From positions 1-64,000 of the forward strand of contig CAYFWB010000003.1 in assembly GCA_964346765.1 (NCBI GenBank): 64,000 nt of DNA, given 5' to 3'. Source of the DNA: JBGSPQ01 sp964346765 (GTDB taxonomy: Bacteria; Patescibacteriota; Gracilibacteria; UBA1369). Shown here in pieces: positions 40,667 to 50,273 of the stretch (positions are counted from its first letter, which is position 1; every line of letters begins with the position of its first letter). The notes under the pieces are model-generated. The model was not told the origin of the DNA and made no database searches. It saw only the letters and a list, made by a program, of their open reading frames with translations. Made by a program: the position numbers and the translations under genes.

Positions 40667-43630
40667 ATGCCAGACGGAGATTTTCAATACAAACCTCTTA
40701 ACGGATCAAAAAGACCAAAAAAATCACCATTCAAAAACTTTCCCCGCTTCAAAATGCCCGATTTCAAAAAAAACGGTAAGTTGGATTATAAAACCGCCCT
40801 TATGTGGATCGGCATCGGTTTTGCCGGACTGTTTTTAGTCGGGATAATAGCTTTCGCTTTATTAATAGCTATCGTAAGCATCGGATTACCCTCCGTCCAC
40901 GATCTGGATAACCTTTATGTTGCCCAATCAACCACAATTTACGACCGTGAAGGCAACGTCCTATACGTTAAATATGGAGGAGAAAACCGCGAATTTGTCC
41001 CTTACGAAAAAATCTCCAACCATGTCATAAACGCCACAGTTGCCATTGAAGACGATCAATACTGGAATCATTCCGGATTCGACCTTGTAGGTATTACCAG
41101 AGCTTTTGTAAATAATCTTACCGGAGGATCACAACAAGGCGGCTCAACACTCACCCAACAGTATATTAAAAACGCCTTCCTAAGCCCCGAAAAAACATAT
41201 ACCAGAAAACTTAAAGAACTGATTCTGGCAATACAATTGGAACAGGCGTACAGTAAAGAAGAAATTCTTGAACTGTATTTAAACAAAATTCCATACGGTA
41301 ATAACGCGTTCGGCGTGGAAAAAGCGGCGGAAGTCTACTTTAACAAAAACGCCAAAGACCTTGATCTGGCGGAATCTACGGTATTAGCTTCTTTGCCAAA
41401 AGCACCTTCATATTACAACCCCTACGGCGCGCACCGATATTCAGACCTTGCCACAACCTTTACCGAAGATGAACTGAAAAGAAGAAACATCCGCTCGGAA
41501 GCGGATCTTCAAGATAACGAATTTCTACGCGGATTGATCGGGAAAAATATCGCCCTTAATGAAGAAAATACTGTTTATATCCAAGGAAGAACCGACCTTG
41601 TTCTAAAAATCATGCAAAATCTGGGCTACATAGATGAACAGGAAAAAGAGCAAGCTCTTCAGGAATTGCAACAAATTGAATTCAAAAAACATCATGAAAA
41701 AATGCAAGCTCCACACTTTGTATTTCACGTACTTGAAAAACTTGAAGCCAAATATGGCAAAGAAATTGTGGAACAGGGAGGATTACAAGTATATACCACT
41801 TTGGACCCTTCTTTACAGGACTATGCGCAGGAAGCCATTGATGAAGTTGCGCCTCTGAATAAAGAAAAATACAACGCCAAAAACGCCGCTCTAACATCTT
41901 TGGATCCGAAAACAGGACAAATTCTGGCAATGATTGGGTCGGTAGATTATTTTTCCGACGAAATTGACGGCGCTGTTAACATTACCACCAGCTACAAACA
42001 ACCCGGATCTTCCTTTAAACCCATAGTCTACGCCAAAGCATTCTATAACCGCTATGCTCCGGCATCCGTTATATTTGATGTTCGTACCGAATTCGGATCC
42101 GGCGCTTACCCGGACAACTATGACGGCAAATTCATGGGCCCCATAAGCATCAGAAAAGCCCTGGCACAATCACGTAACATCCCCGCTATCAAAGCCTATT
42201 TCCTTGCCGAAGAACAGGAAGGAATAATTGACCTAGCCGAAAAAATGGGACTAAAATTCTTAAATAAAGACATTGAATACGGGTGGCCGCTGGCACTGGG
42301 TACGGGTGAAGTACGACAGCTTGACCTTGCCTCCGCCTTTGGTGTATTCGCCAATAATGGAGTAAGACATAAACCGGTTGCAATCCTGAAAGTAACAAAC
42401 GCGAAGGGTGAAACTCTGGAAGAATGGAGTGAAAATGAAGGAGAAGAAGTTTTGGATCCGCAAATAGCATATTTAATTACCCACATACTTTCAGACAGCA
42501 ATGTTAATGTCGGACCTCTGTTAAACGTGGCCGGACACGACGTGGCCGCGAAAACCGGTACGGCTAACAAGAAAAAAAGAGACGGCATCTTGCCTTCAGA
42601 ACTTTGGACGGCCGGTTATAGCCCCAATCTGGTAGCCGTAGCCTGGGCCGGAAATAACAGTACCAAAGACGGTGATATATCGACCACCGCCGCGGGTTAC
42701 GTGGCGGCAGCACCCATCTGGAATAAATTCATGACCAAAGCTTTGGCCGACAGCCCCTCCGGCGATTTTGCAATACCAAAAGACATAGTCCATAAAAAAA
42801 TAAACCGACTCACAGGCAAACTTCCAGGACCCAACACTCCCGATTATTTAATTGTTGATGAAATCTTCGCCGATTTTTCCGTTCCGACTGAAGTAGATGA
42901 CAGCTACACAATGGTAAAAATCGATACCAGAAACAACAAACTGGCCAACGAATATTGCCCCGAAAAATTCACCAAAGAAAAAGCATTCATAACTATTCCC
43001 GACATAGCACCGTACCCTTCATGGCAAGAAGGAGCCGACGCCTGGATGGCCGAAAACGCGGCAAAACTGTTTGGAGGGGAAACGACTGAAGAGGACAATT
43101 CACTTGGTGACGTAATAATAGGGACACCGCCATCGTCAACTTCCGAACTCTGTACCAAAGACAGATTTAAAGACAAACCGCAAATAAAAATCAGATCACC
43201 AAAAGCCGAAGAGACAATAGAAACGGGTAGCGCCATTAAAGTTCAAGTTAAAATTACCTCCAAAAACGGTATAGAGGAGACAGAATATTATCTGGATGAC
43301 ACATATAAATACAAAACATCCGACGCGCCGTATACTGGAATCATCCGCCTGCCAAAAAGCGAACAGGGGAAGAACTATCACATTATCACCGTCAAAGCTA
43401 TTGATAAATATGGCTATTCCAGTGAACAAAACGTCCAGATCATCACCTCGGACAAAATTAAAAACAAGGATGACGCGGATGTAAGCCCGACCGAAAAAAA
43501 CAACACGATCAGCCCTGAAACTGAAGAAGAACAAGCAGAAACAACAACCACCGAAGAAGAAGAAGAGGAAGAGGAAGAAAGCGAAGACGAAGAAACCGAA
43601 TTTGACCCTGCTTTGGAAGCGACTATATAG
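40667..43630 (+). CDS. Class A penicillin-binding protein (PBP1A-like glycosyltransferase/transpeptidase)
   Basis: This 987-residue enzyme polymerises and cross-links peptidoglycan. One N-terminal membrane helix (about 44-72) is followed by a GT51 domain with EDDQYWNHSGFD (about 126-137), GGSTLTQQYIKN and ELYLNKIPYGNNAFGVEKAA. The transpeptidase domain has the nucleophile motif SSFK (about 447), SRN (about 502) and KTGT (about 628). Past about residue 780 is a beta-sandwich-like domain (ETGSAIKVQVKITSKNG). The last 50 residues are an acidic low-complexity tail (EEEEEEEEESEDEETE). The acidic tail is unusual for the family. A full class A PBP shows that this lineage makes its own cross-linked wall. 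Confidence 0.95.
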   Translation: MPDGDFQYKPLNGSKRPKKSPFKNFPRFKMPDFKKNGKLDYKTALMWIGIGFAGLFLVGIIAFALLIAIVSIGLPSVHDLDNLYVAQSTTIYDREGNVLYVKYGGENREFVPYEKISNHVINATVAIEDDQYWNHSGFDLVGITRAFVNNLTGGSQQGGSTLTQQYIKNAFLSPEKTYTRKLKELILAIQLEQAYSKEEILELYLNKIPYGNNAFGVEKAAEVYFNKNAKDLDLAESTVLASLPKAPSYYNPYGAHRYSDLATTFTEDELKRRNIRSEADLQDNEFLRGLIGKNIALNEENTVYIQGRTDLVLKIMQNLGYIDEQEKEQALQELQQIEFKKHHEKMQAPHFVFHVLEKLEAKYGKEIVEQGGLQVYTTLDPSLQDYAQEAIDEVAPLNKEKYNAKNAALTSLDPKTGQILAMIGSVDYFSDEIDGAVNITTSYKQPGSSFKPIVYAKAFYNRYAPASVIFDVRTEFGSGAYPDNYDGKFMGPISIRKALAQSRNIPAIKAYFLAEEQEGIIDLAEKMGLKFLNKDIEYGWPLALGTGEVRQLDLASAFGVFANNGVRHKPVAILKVTNAKGETLEEWSENEGEEVLDPQIAYLITHILSDSNVNVGPLLNVAGHDVAAKTGTANKKKRDGILPSELWTAGYSPNLVAVAWAGNNSTKDGDISTTAAGYVAAAPIWNKFMTKALADSPSGDFAIPKDIVHKKINRLTGKLPGPNTPDYLIVDEIFADFSVPTEVDDSYTMVKIDTRNNKLANEYCPEKFTKEKAFITIPDIAPYPSWQEGADAWMAENAAKLFGGETTEEDNSLGDVIIGTPPSSTSELCTKDRFKDKPQIKIRSPKAEETIETGSAIKVQVKITSKNGIEETEYYLDDTYKYKTSDAPYTGIIRLPKSEQGKNYHIITVKAIDKYGYSSEQNVQIITSDKIKNKDDADVSPTEKNNTISPETEEEQAETTTTEEEEEEEEESEDEETEFDPALEATI

Positions 43631-43635
43631 TTTTA

Positions 43636-45036
43636 TTAAAGATCTTCCATCGATACCATAAAGTCATTAAGCGCGGGAAATTCATCCATAAATTCCTCCA
43701 ACGCTTTTTGATAAATTGCGCTAAACTGTTCAAAAGCCTCTAATTCACGCTCCGTATGGTTCTGTAAAAAATCATTTGAATTATCAACATTTGTTTTTGC
43801 CTGTGCTCGAATAAAATAATCCATATCCATAATATTCACTCCCAGCCGTGACAAAACCACATTATTCCGCGCATAATTCCTCAGCAAATCCAACACTTCA
43901 TCGTTTATCGTAACATTGACCTCCCTTGTCACATACTTGCTAAAACATAATAAAGCCAGTTCAGGATGAACTTTATACATTCTGGACAAAAATTCAGATG
44001 CCGCTTCCGAAACCTCGACTGATTGATCAGCATCATCAGAGTCAATAATACCTTTTTCAACGACAAAATCCCTGACTCTCACATACGCTTCCGGTGAAAT
44101 TCCGGCGGCTTCTGCTAACAAACCGACAACTTCAGCCCGCACAACAGGTTTTTCCATAACCTCCCGCGCGTCCAGAAGATTCAATTTGTTAAACACATAA
44201 ATCGCTTCCTCAAGATATACAATGCCTGCCTTCGCGGCTTCTTCCAGCTTGGCATTCACAGCATCTTTCAATATAGAATATTCCTTGATTTCATTAACAA
44301 ATCTGAATCCCAGGTTTTCAAAAACATCAAGCAAAGATGAATAAATCAGAGGATTTTCAATAAACCATCCAACCAAAAAATCCTTTATCGCTTTTTCCAG
44401 CATAACTCTCTCATTTTCACGAATACCCGCGTTTAAAAGATCGCACAAAGTAATTTTTTTTATTTCATATAATTTTAATATCCCCTCAATCGCGGACAAA
44501 CAATTATTGTTTCTTATAAATTTAACCACTTGGTCCGCCAGCATAAAACCCGTTTCTCTTTCAACAGCTTCACGATAATCATCTTCATACATCGTATTGT
44601 CTTGAAACTCATTATATAAATCCAATACCATGCCGTAATCAGCTTTTAACCACGCGCTTTTCATCCTACCCGCATAATACTTACCATATTCATCAACATA
44701 AAAACCCCTATAGTCCACCATCTGATTCCTATTTGTTTTAGCGGCTTCAAAAGCATCCGGGATAGTCTCATATAAACCTTCCCTTATTGATTTTCTGACC
44801 TCAAAAAATAACCGCTCGGTCTCCTCCATCTTTATCTCGTCAACACTGACCTCTGGAATAAAACGCCTGAACAAAGTTGTTGTTTCTATCAAAGGCTTAC
44901 GGTGTTTATTCCTAAAACCTGCCCTTTTTTCGTAAAGTTCAATTTCATTTAAACCGGCGCTCTTGCCTTCATCACCAATATTTTCAGCCTCATATTGAAC
45001 ATCAACCATGTTTGATTCGGTTTCCGGAGCATTCAT
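43636..45036 (-). CDS. Unknown helical protein, 466 aa
   Basis: I do not recognise this family. The protein has no signal peptide or membrane segment and is almost entirely predicted helix, with repeated amphipathic stretches rich in Glu, Leu and Val (VEKGIIDSDDADQSVEVSEA). It resembles helical-repeat proteins in general, but no canonical TPR or HEAT pattern repeats cleanly. The stop lies 6 nt from the convergent PBP stop. The codon use looks like that of its neighbours, with no sign of recent transfer. It probably belongs to a lineage-specific family. Confidence 0.7.
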   Translation of the reverse strand: MNAPETESNMVDVQYEAENIGDEGKSAGLNEIELYEKRAGFRNKHRKPLIETTTLFRRFIPEVSVDEIKMEETERLFFEVRKSIREGLYETIPDAFEAAKTNRNQMVDYRGFYVDEYGKYYAGRMKSAWLKADYGMVLDLYNEFQDNTMYEDDYREAVERETGFMLADQVVKFIRNNNCLSAIEGILKLYEIKKITLCDLLNAGIRENERVMLEKAIKDFLVGWFIENPLIYSSLLDVFENLGFRFVNEIKEYSILKDAVNAKLEEAAKAGIVYLEEAIYVFNKLNLLDAREVMEKPVVRAEVVGLLAEAAGISPEAYVRVRDFVVEKGIIDSDDADQSVEVSEAASEFLSRMYKVHPELALLCFSKYVTREVNVTINDEVLDLLRNYARNNVVLSRLGVNIMDMDYFIRAQAKTNVDNSNDFLQNHTERELEAFEQFSAIYQKALEEFMDEFPALNDFMVSMEDL

Positions 45037-45110
45037 CCCTTCTGATTACAAAATAATAGACAGAAAATGTAAAGATTTTATTGATAAAAATCAAGGTTAT
45101 TTTTCCTGCC

Positions 45111-45187
45111 TGGTCGGGGTGGCGGGACTTGAACCCACGACCTCAGCGTCCCGAACGCTGCGCGCTAGCCAACTGCGCCACACCCCG
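45111..45187 (-). tRNA. tRNA-Pro (anticodon CGG)
   Basis: A 77-nt tRNA on the minus strand with acceptor CGGGGTG / CACCCCG, D-arm GCGCAGTTGGCTAGCGC, anticodon loop TTCGGGA (CGG, reading CCG), T-arm GTGGGTTCAAGTCCCGC and encoded CCA. Confidence 0.95.
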
Positions 45188-45287
45188 TAGTCCAACATCC
45201 ACATTTTAAACAGCATTTCATTGGATGCAATCAAAACTTGCCCCATCAACAAAAAAAACTTACTCTTTTTCGCGCGTAAAACAAAAC

Positions 45288-46139
45288 ATGAACAGATTAA
45301 AAACATTCGGGATCCTGCTTATAATTTTAACATCTGTCGCTTCTTGCGGCATCATTTCGACCGAATACACCCAAAAACAAATTGACCGGGAAAAATCTTC
45401 ACCGATTGAAAAATGGGGTTGGAAACAAATTGAAGAAGGTATTTTATACACAAACACGCATATTGATAACAAAGACTTGCTGATCATAAAAATAAATCCC
45501 CGTATCTACGAATTTAAAATTTACGAAAATCGTAACCGAGTAAACGCAAAAACCATTGAACAAATTCATAAAAACACAACCTCGTTATTAACATTCAACG
45601 GCGGATTCTTTACCGAAGATTTCAAGCCCACTGGACTTTTAATCAGTAACGGCAAACAATTAAAAAGTATCTCAAACGCCGATCTTTTAAACGGAATACT
45701 GGCCATCAATAAAAACGGTGAAATAGACTTTTTTCACCAAACCAACGAAGGAAAATTTCCAATAAACATCAACGCGGAAAACTATTACTTCGCGATCCAA
45801 AACGGACCTGCTTTGATCGACAGACAAAGGCGCATACTTATCAATCAAGACACGGAAAAAATGTCCAGCAGAACCGCCATTGGAGTGGATAAAAACAACA
45901 ACATTATTTTGATAATTCTAAAACAAAGCCTTTTAAACCCAAACAACACAATCTCATTATATCAATTTGCCCATCTCATACATGATTCTTCTATTTTTCA
46001 GGATCTCGGGGTAAATTCTGTTCTAAATCTGGATGGAGGCAGTTCTACGGGACTAATGGTAGACGACAGATATTTCCCCGAAATGGAAAAAGTGCAAAAC
46101 ATAATCACAGTTAAACCCAAAACATCCAATGGATCATAA
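45288..46139 (+). CDS. Predicted lipoprotein of the phosphodiester glycosidase (NAGPA/DUF2233) family
   Basis: From the ATG at 45288 the protein has 283 residues and a lipoprotein signal ending VASC at Cys20; an upstream in-frame ATG would bury the signal. The domain (about 75-280) carries TFNGGFFTEDFKPTGLLISNG, YFAIQNGPALID, SSRTAIGVDKNNNIILI and VNSVLNLDGGSSTGLMV, the pattern of the phosphodiester glycosidase family that includes the enzyme removing GlcNAc from phosphodiester-linked sugars. It would act at the outer face of the membrane, perhaps on wall or glycolipid phosphodiesters. It overlaps the next gene by 11 nt, so the pair is one unit, bracketed by two oppositely oriented tRNA-Pro genes. 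Confidence 0.82.
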   Translation: MNRLKTFGILLIILTSVASCGIISTEYTQKQIDREKSSPIEKWGWKQIEEGILYTNTHIDNKDLLIIKINPRIYEFKIYENRNRVNAKTIEQIHKNTTSLLTFNGGFFTEDFKPTGLLISNGKQLKSISNADLLNGILAINKNGEIDFFHQTNEGKFPININAENYYFAIQNGPALIDRQRRILINQDTEKMSSRTAIGVDKNNNIILIILKQSLLNPNNTISLYQFAHLIHDSSIFQDLGVNSVLNLDGGSSTGLMVDDRYFPEMEKVQNIITVKPKTSNGS

Positions 46140-47196
46140 AATATACTTTATCGGCGATATCGAAATGGGCCGCGGTGATATCATGGATGATTTCAGTGAC
46201 GACTATATTTTGATCGATTTCATAGAAAGCATTACTCCCGATAATAATTACACCAAAATATCTTTAGTGCTTCTTGGCGATATATTCGATTATATGAAAA
46301 TGGGATACAAAGGGAAATATCCTCGCTACATAACAAAAGAAATTTCACTTTGGAAAACGGATGAAATTATAAGTTGTCATAAAAACGTATTTAATTGTCT
46401 TAAAAATTTCTTAACAAATAAAAACACGGAAATTATCTTTTTAATAGGCAATCATGATGCTGACCTTGCCTGGCCCAAGGTGCAAAAAAGAATTCGTGAA
46501 ACCCTACGTACGCACAAACAAGTGAAATTTGCCTATGAATACAGCCACAAAGATATTCACGCCGAGCATGGTCATTTAATTGATCCGTTTTTTCAAATCG
46601 ACACAAAAAAACCGACTATTGAATACGATAAACAAAAAATTCTGAATCTCCCCTGGGGAGCGCACGCTTGCTTTACGCATCTGGTTGAAATCAAAAAGAA
46701 ATTCCCCCGTGAAGAAACACTCTACCCCAATCCGCTGGCGCTTAAACTTAATAAAAAATACAAAACAACTGCAAACAAAATCAAATGGAACCTACTTATG
46801 AAAAACGGTTTCATCGATCCCGTCCTTCATTTCTACGACCCTACTTACAGAGTCCCCTACTTAAAATTGCTGAAACATTTATTACTTTTTGGATCCAATG
46901 TTCTAGACGATAAAAAATTTATTAATCACAGAGTAAAAAAAATCATCCGGGAAAAACCCGACAAAAACATCATAATACTGGGACATTCGCATGTCTTAAC
47001 CAGTATGGAAATTAACGGCAAAAAAATCTTTATAACCGACACCTGGCGCGATGAATACGATTTAAATAATGAAGAAAACAAAAAACCAAAATCGTATGTG
47101 GAAATTCACTACAAAAATGATAAACTAAACTCTGCTGAACTAAAAATATTTGGTATGTCGGGGTGTGGCGCAGTTGGAGCGCCCGCGGCCTACTAA
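46129..47196 (+). CDS. Calcineurin-like metallophosphoesterase with tRNA-derived C-terminus
   Basis: This 355-residue phosphoesterase shows the dinuclear-metal motifs FIGDIEMG (about 6-13), LLGDIFDY (about 48-55), GNHDADLAW (about 104-112) and GHSHV (about 284-288). The general fold resembles LpxH-type UDP-diacylglucosamine hydrolases, but the substrate is unknown and no lipid A genes are near. The final 14 residues (MSGCGAVGAPAAY) are read from a copied 5' half of tRNA-Pro (47155-47177 and beyond), so the original C-terminus has been truncated or extended by a tRNA-related rearrangement. All catalytic residues precede that point. It is translationally coupled to the lipoprotein gene. Confidence 0.8.
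   Translation: MDHKIYFIGDIEMGRGDIMDDFSDDYILIDFIESITPDNNYTKISLVLLGDIFDYMKMGYKGKYPRYITKEISLWKTDEIISCHKNVFNCLKNFLTNKNTEIIFLIGNHDADLAWPKVQKRIRETLRTHKQVKFAYEYSHKDIHAEHGHLIDPFFQIDTKKPTIEYDKQKILNLPWGAHACFTHLVEIKKKFPREETLYPNPLALKLNKKYKTTANKIKWNLLMKNGFIDPVLHFYDPTYRVPYLKLLKHLLLFGSNVLDDKKFINHRVKKIIREKPDKNIIILGHSHVLTSMEINGKKIFITDTWRDEYDLNNEENKKPKSYVEIHYKNDKLNSAELKIFGMSGCGAVGAPAAY
47155..47177 (+). repeat. Duplicated 5' fragment of tRNA-Pro
   Basis: 23 bases are identical to 47267-47289, the start of the intact tRNA-Pro(GGG) with three bases before it. The match stops in the D-loop. The fragment lies inside the end of the phosphoesterase gene. It is not a working tRNA. Confidence 0.9.
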
Positions 47197-47270
47197 AAAG
47201 TGCGCACAAGTGCGCGCGAAAAAAACCGCTCAAACTTTTCCAACCGTACACCGTACGAAAACGGCAATGT

Positions 47271-47347
47271 CGGGGTGTGGCGCAGTTGGCTAGCGCGCAC
47301 GCATGGGGTGCGTGAGGTCGTGGGTTCAAGTCCCGCCACCCCGACCA
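47271..47347 (+). tRNA. tRNA-Pro (anticodon GGG)
   Basis: A 77-nt tRNA with acceptor CGGGGTG / CACCCCG, D-arm GCGCAGTTGGCTAGCGC, anticodon stem CACGC/GCGTG with loop ATGGGGT (GGG, reading CCC/CCU), T-arm GTGGGTTCAAGTCCCGC and encoded CCA. Confidence 0.95.
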
Positions 47348-47373
47348 ATTGAAACTTTCAAATTACTCACTTC

Positions 47374-48882
47374 ATGAGAATAATCCCGGCCACCATGGCC
47401 ACACAGCATCCAGATAACGCTTCAACCCCTTACTTTCTGAATGATCCTTTCGTAAACGCCAAAGATGAAATCGAAGAATGCTACCGTTGCTTCCACGATC
47501 TAAATATTCAAGAGTACATGTGGGACTGGGAAGGAAAATTTGTAGATGAAGCCGTGATAGACAGACTATACAACCAATATCACGACTACTTTAAAAAAAA
47601 TCAGCTGGGAAAAAACACTTTTCTAACTTTCAGAGTACCCAACATCTGGATCGAATCCAGCCACAAACTTCCCCGAGCATTCATGAACATTCTTTCAGCG
47701 GAAAAAGCGGCAAACACTTACGGATTCCACTCTCCTCCGCTTTTCGAAATAATCCTGCCGATGACAACCGAAGATAAACAATTAATATATCTTCAAAAAT
47801 CCTTCACCAAAATTTCCCGGGCGACACAAGACATTTTCGAATTCAAATCAAGTCTAAAAAATATCAACGTTATCCCTTTGTTTGAAGAATTCGATATCAT
47901 CAGCAACTGCGACAAAATTCTTAAAGGATACTTAACGTTTCTAAAAAAAGAGATGAATTTCACCCCCGAATATTTAAGAGCATTTACAGCCAGAAGCGAC
48001 ACCGCATTAAACGCGGGATTTTTACCCGCTAAACTAGCGATCAAAATAGCAATTAGCAATTACCACCAATTTTCCAAAAACACCGGAATAAAAGTATATC
48101 CCTGGGTAGGAGGCGGTTGTCTTCCCTTCCGCGGAGGAATAAATCCCGAAAACATAGATTCAGCATTGGATGAATACCGTGGAGTCTCATCACTTACCGT
48201 ACAAAGCGCTTTTAGATACGATTACGACCTAAAGCTGGCCAAAAATTCCATCAAAAAAATGAATCAAACTCTTCCAAAAAATTATAAACAAGCGGACATA
48301 TTAAGCAAATCGCAAAAAGAAATCCTCATCAACTTCAATAAACAAGCATCCAAGTTTTACAAACCAGAAGTCGAATCCATTGCCGAAACAATCAATATTA
48401 TCGCCGGAAAATTGCCGTCACACAGAGAAAGGATGCAACACGTGGGACTTTTCGGGTACTCCAGGGGTTTAGGCAAAGTAACGCTCCCCCGCGCCATCAA
48501 ATTCACCGGAGCCCTCTACTCACTCGGCATACCGCCTGAACTGATCGGCTCCGGCAGAGCGCTAATGCATGCCAAAAAACAAGGCAATCTACAACTTATA
48601 CAAAACCTCTGCCCATACCTGAAAAAAGATTTCAAACACGCCGGACACTATTTAAACCGCGAAAACCTTGAACTTTTGTCCAAAAACAACAGAACATTCA
48701 AAAACATCTATCAGGATATTGAGCTGATTGAAGACATCCTTAACATAAAAATCGGACCCGAAAAACCGCGTCATTACATCCACAGAAATTACACTTCCAA
48801 CATTTATCATCGGCTTCACACCAATGAAGATTTTTCTATAGACGCTTTAAAAGCCGCTCAAATCAGAAAATCCCTTGGTTAA
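47374..48882 (+). CDS. ppcA: Archaeal-type phosphoenolpyruvate carboxylase
   Basis: This 502-residue enzyme would carboxylate PEP to oxaloacetate. It opens MRIIPATMATQHPDNAS, the signature of the short archaeal PEPC class (about 500 residues against about 900 in the usual bacterial enzyme). Later hallmarks are FRVPNIWIE, VYPWVGGGCLPFRGG, HRERMQHVGLFGYSRGLGKV and LPRAIKFTGALYSLGIPPELIGSG. The class is frequent in archaea and rare in bacteria, so it was probably acquired or shared laterally. It converges on an aminotransferase gene, and oxaloacetate would be a natural partner for aspartate transamination. Confidence 0.92.
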   Translation: MRIIPATMATQHPDNASTPYFLNDPFVNAKDEIEECYRCFHDLNIQEYMWDWEGKFVDEAVIDRLYNQYHDYFKKNQLGKNTFLTFRVPNIWIESSHKLPRAFMNILSAEKAANTYGFHSPPLFEIILPMTTEDKQLIYLQKSFTKISRATQDIFEFKSSLKNINVIPLFEEFDIISNCDKILKGYLTFLKKEMNFTPEYLRAFTARSDTALNAGFLPAKLAIKIAISNYHQFSKNTGIKVYPWVGGGCLPFRGGINPENIDSALDEYRGVSSLTVQSAFRYDYDLKLAKNSIKKMNQTLPKNYKQADILSKSQKEILINFNKQASKFYKPEVESIAETINIIAGKLPSHRERMQHVGLFGYSRGLGKVTLPRAIKFTGALYSLGIPPELIGSGRALMHAKKQGNLQLIQNLCPYLKKDFKHAGHYLNRENLELLSKNNRTFKNIYQDIELIEDILNIKIGPEKPRHYIHRNYTSNIYHRLHTNEDFSIDALKAAQIRKSLG

Positions 48883-48892
48883 CGAAAACCGA

Positions 48893-50218
48893 TCAAGCTG
48901 AAGCAATATACTCCTTAATCGCCACCGACAGCCTTGCGTATGTATCTTTCCTGCGCTTTTCATCTCTGTCCAAAGTAGTCAGCCTAAAACCGTAATAAGG
49001 ACTAAAAAATCCGCTTGCCGGAACCACGCAAATTCCGGTCGCCGCCAACAGATAATAAGTAAAACGCTGATCCAGAGGCATATCCGCCCGCGCAACTTGA
49101 CCTTCAATAAATTTTCTAACCTCTTTATTTTCAATCTTCAAAAACTGCTTATCATTCAGTGAACCACCCTTAAACAGCGGCATCATATAAAACGCCCCGT
49201 TTGTTTTATTAACAACCATATCCGACGTCGCTCCCAAAACGGCGGCTATATAATTACCATTCTTTTCCAATTCACGATTGTAATCTTCATTCCATTTCTC
49301 ATACTCCGGATGATCATAAATCTTTCCCAAAATATATTGCGGCAAACTCACCGAACATACCTCCATTAAAATTCTTTTTTTTACCGACTCAACATAATTG
49401 GCAAAATCATCATCAAGATCAACATTATGAAACTCCAGCCAACCCAGCCGCCCCCCCGGCCAGGGAACATCCTTACTAATGCCTCGCATCACAACCAAAG
49501 GAACTCTGCCTCTCGCCAATTCGGTTAACTGTTCAAATTTATAACCGTTATAAACCATCCTAAAATAAACCTCATCCGAAATTAACATCAATTCGTATTT
49601 TTCAGCCAAATTCACGATTTTTTCCAAAGTCTCTTTATTATAGACCGCTCCGGTCGGATTATTAGGATTAATCACCAAAATACCGACCACGCCCGGATGA
49701 GCGATAATCTGTTTTTCCATATCATCCAAATCCGGTTGCCATTCATTTTCAGGATTTAACTTATAAGAAATCGGATCACTGCCGGCCGCGAAAGACTCCA
49801 TCGAAGCATGAGTGGGATAAGAAGGCGTCGGTTGTAAAATTCTTTTGCCTTTCGGCAACATATGATAAAACGCCGAAATACCGGCTCCAAGGCCACTGCA
49901 AAAAAGCACATTTTCATAATCCAAGCCAGAAGAAGGCGAAAAACGTCTGGAATATTCAACCACCCACTTACGCGCCTCCGGCAAACCGCGCGAATGCGAA
50001 TACCCAAAAACCTTATCACCATCCTTACGCGCCTCCTCCAAAATTGAATCCTTTAAAAACCCGGGTACTTTCCACCCCTTTGGAATAGGATCCCCTATAT
50101 TCTCCGCCACAAAATTAAAACCCGAATCAATCTCTTTAATTTTCTGAGCGGTATCAACAATTTCCCGAATCTGATATTTCATCAAAGAAACATCAGGATT
50201 AAAAATTTGCATACGCAT
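48893..50218 (-). CDS. PLP-dependent class I/II aminotransferase
   Basis: This 441-residue enzyme has the fold type I aminotransferase pattern: FGYSHSRGLPEARKWV (substrate-side loop, about 72-87), NPNNPTGAVYNKETL (about 184-198), LISDEVYFRMVY (the PLP-binding Asp, about 216-227), and GISKDVPWPGGRLGW (about 244-258) with the PLP Lys. It most resembles aspartate/aromatic-type aminotransferases, but the N-terminus (MRMQIFNPDVSLMKYQ) and several insertions are lineage-specific. The stop is TGA. It is convergent with the archaeal-type PEP carboxylase. Confidence 0.87.
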   Translation of the reverse strand: MRMQIFNPDVSLMKYQIREIVDTAQKIKEIDSGFNFVAENIGDPIPKGWKVPGFLKDSILEEARKDGDKVFGYSHSRGLPEARKWVVEYSRRFSPSSGLDYENVLFCSGLGAGISAFYHMLPKGKRILQPTPSYPTHASMESFAAGSDPISYKLNPENEWQPDLDDMEKQIIAHPGVVGILVINPNNPTGAVYNKETLEKIVNLAEKYELMLISDEVYFRMVYNGYKFEQLTELARGRVPLVVMRGISKDVPWPGGRLGWLEFHNVDLDDDFANYVESVKKRILMEVCSVSLPQYILGKIYDHPEYEKWNEDYNRELEKNGNYIAAVLGATSDMVVNKTNGAFYMMPLFKGGSLNDKQFLKIENKEVRKFIEGQVARADMPLDQRFTYYLLAATGICVVPASGFFSPYYGFRLTTLDRDEKRRKDTYARLSVAIKEYIASA

Positions 50219-50273
50219 ATAAAAAAATTAGTCAGCATGAGAATATCACCAACCCGACCATTCAGCCAACAAC

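Noticed and set aside
47155..47200. A third tRNA-Pro gene
   Set aside because: Only the first 20 or so bases match; there is no anticodon arm or T-arm.
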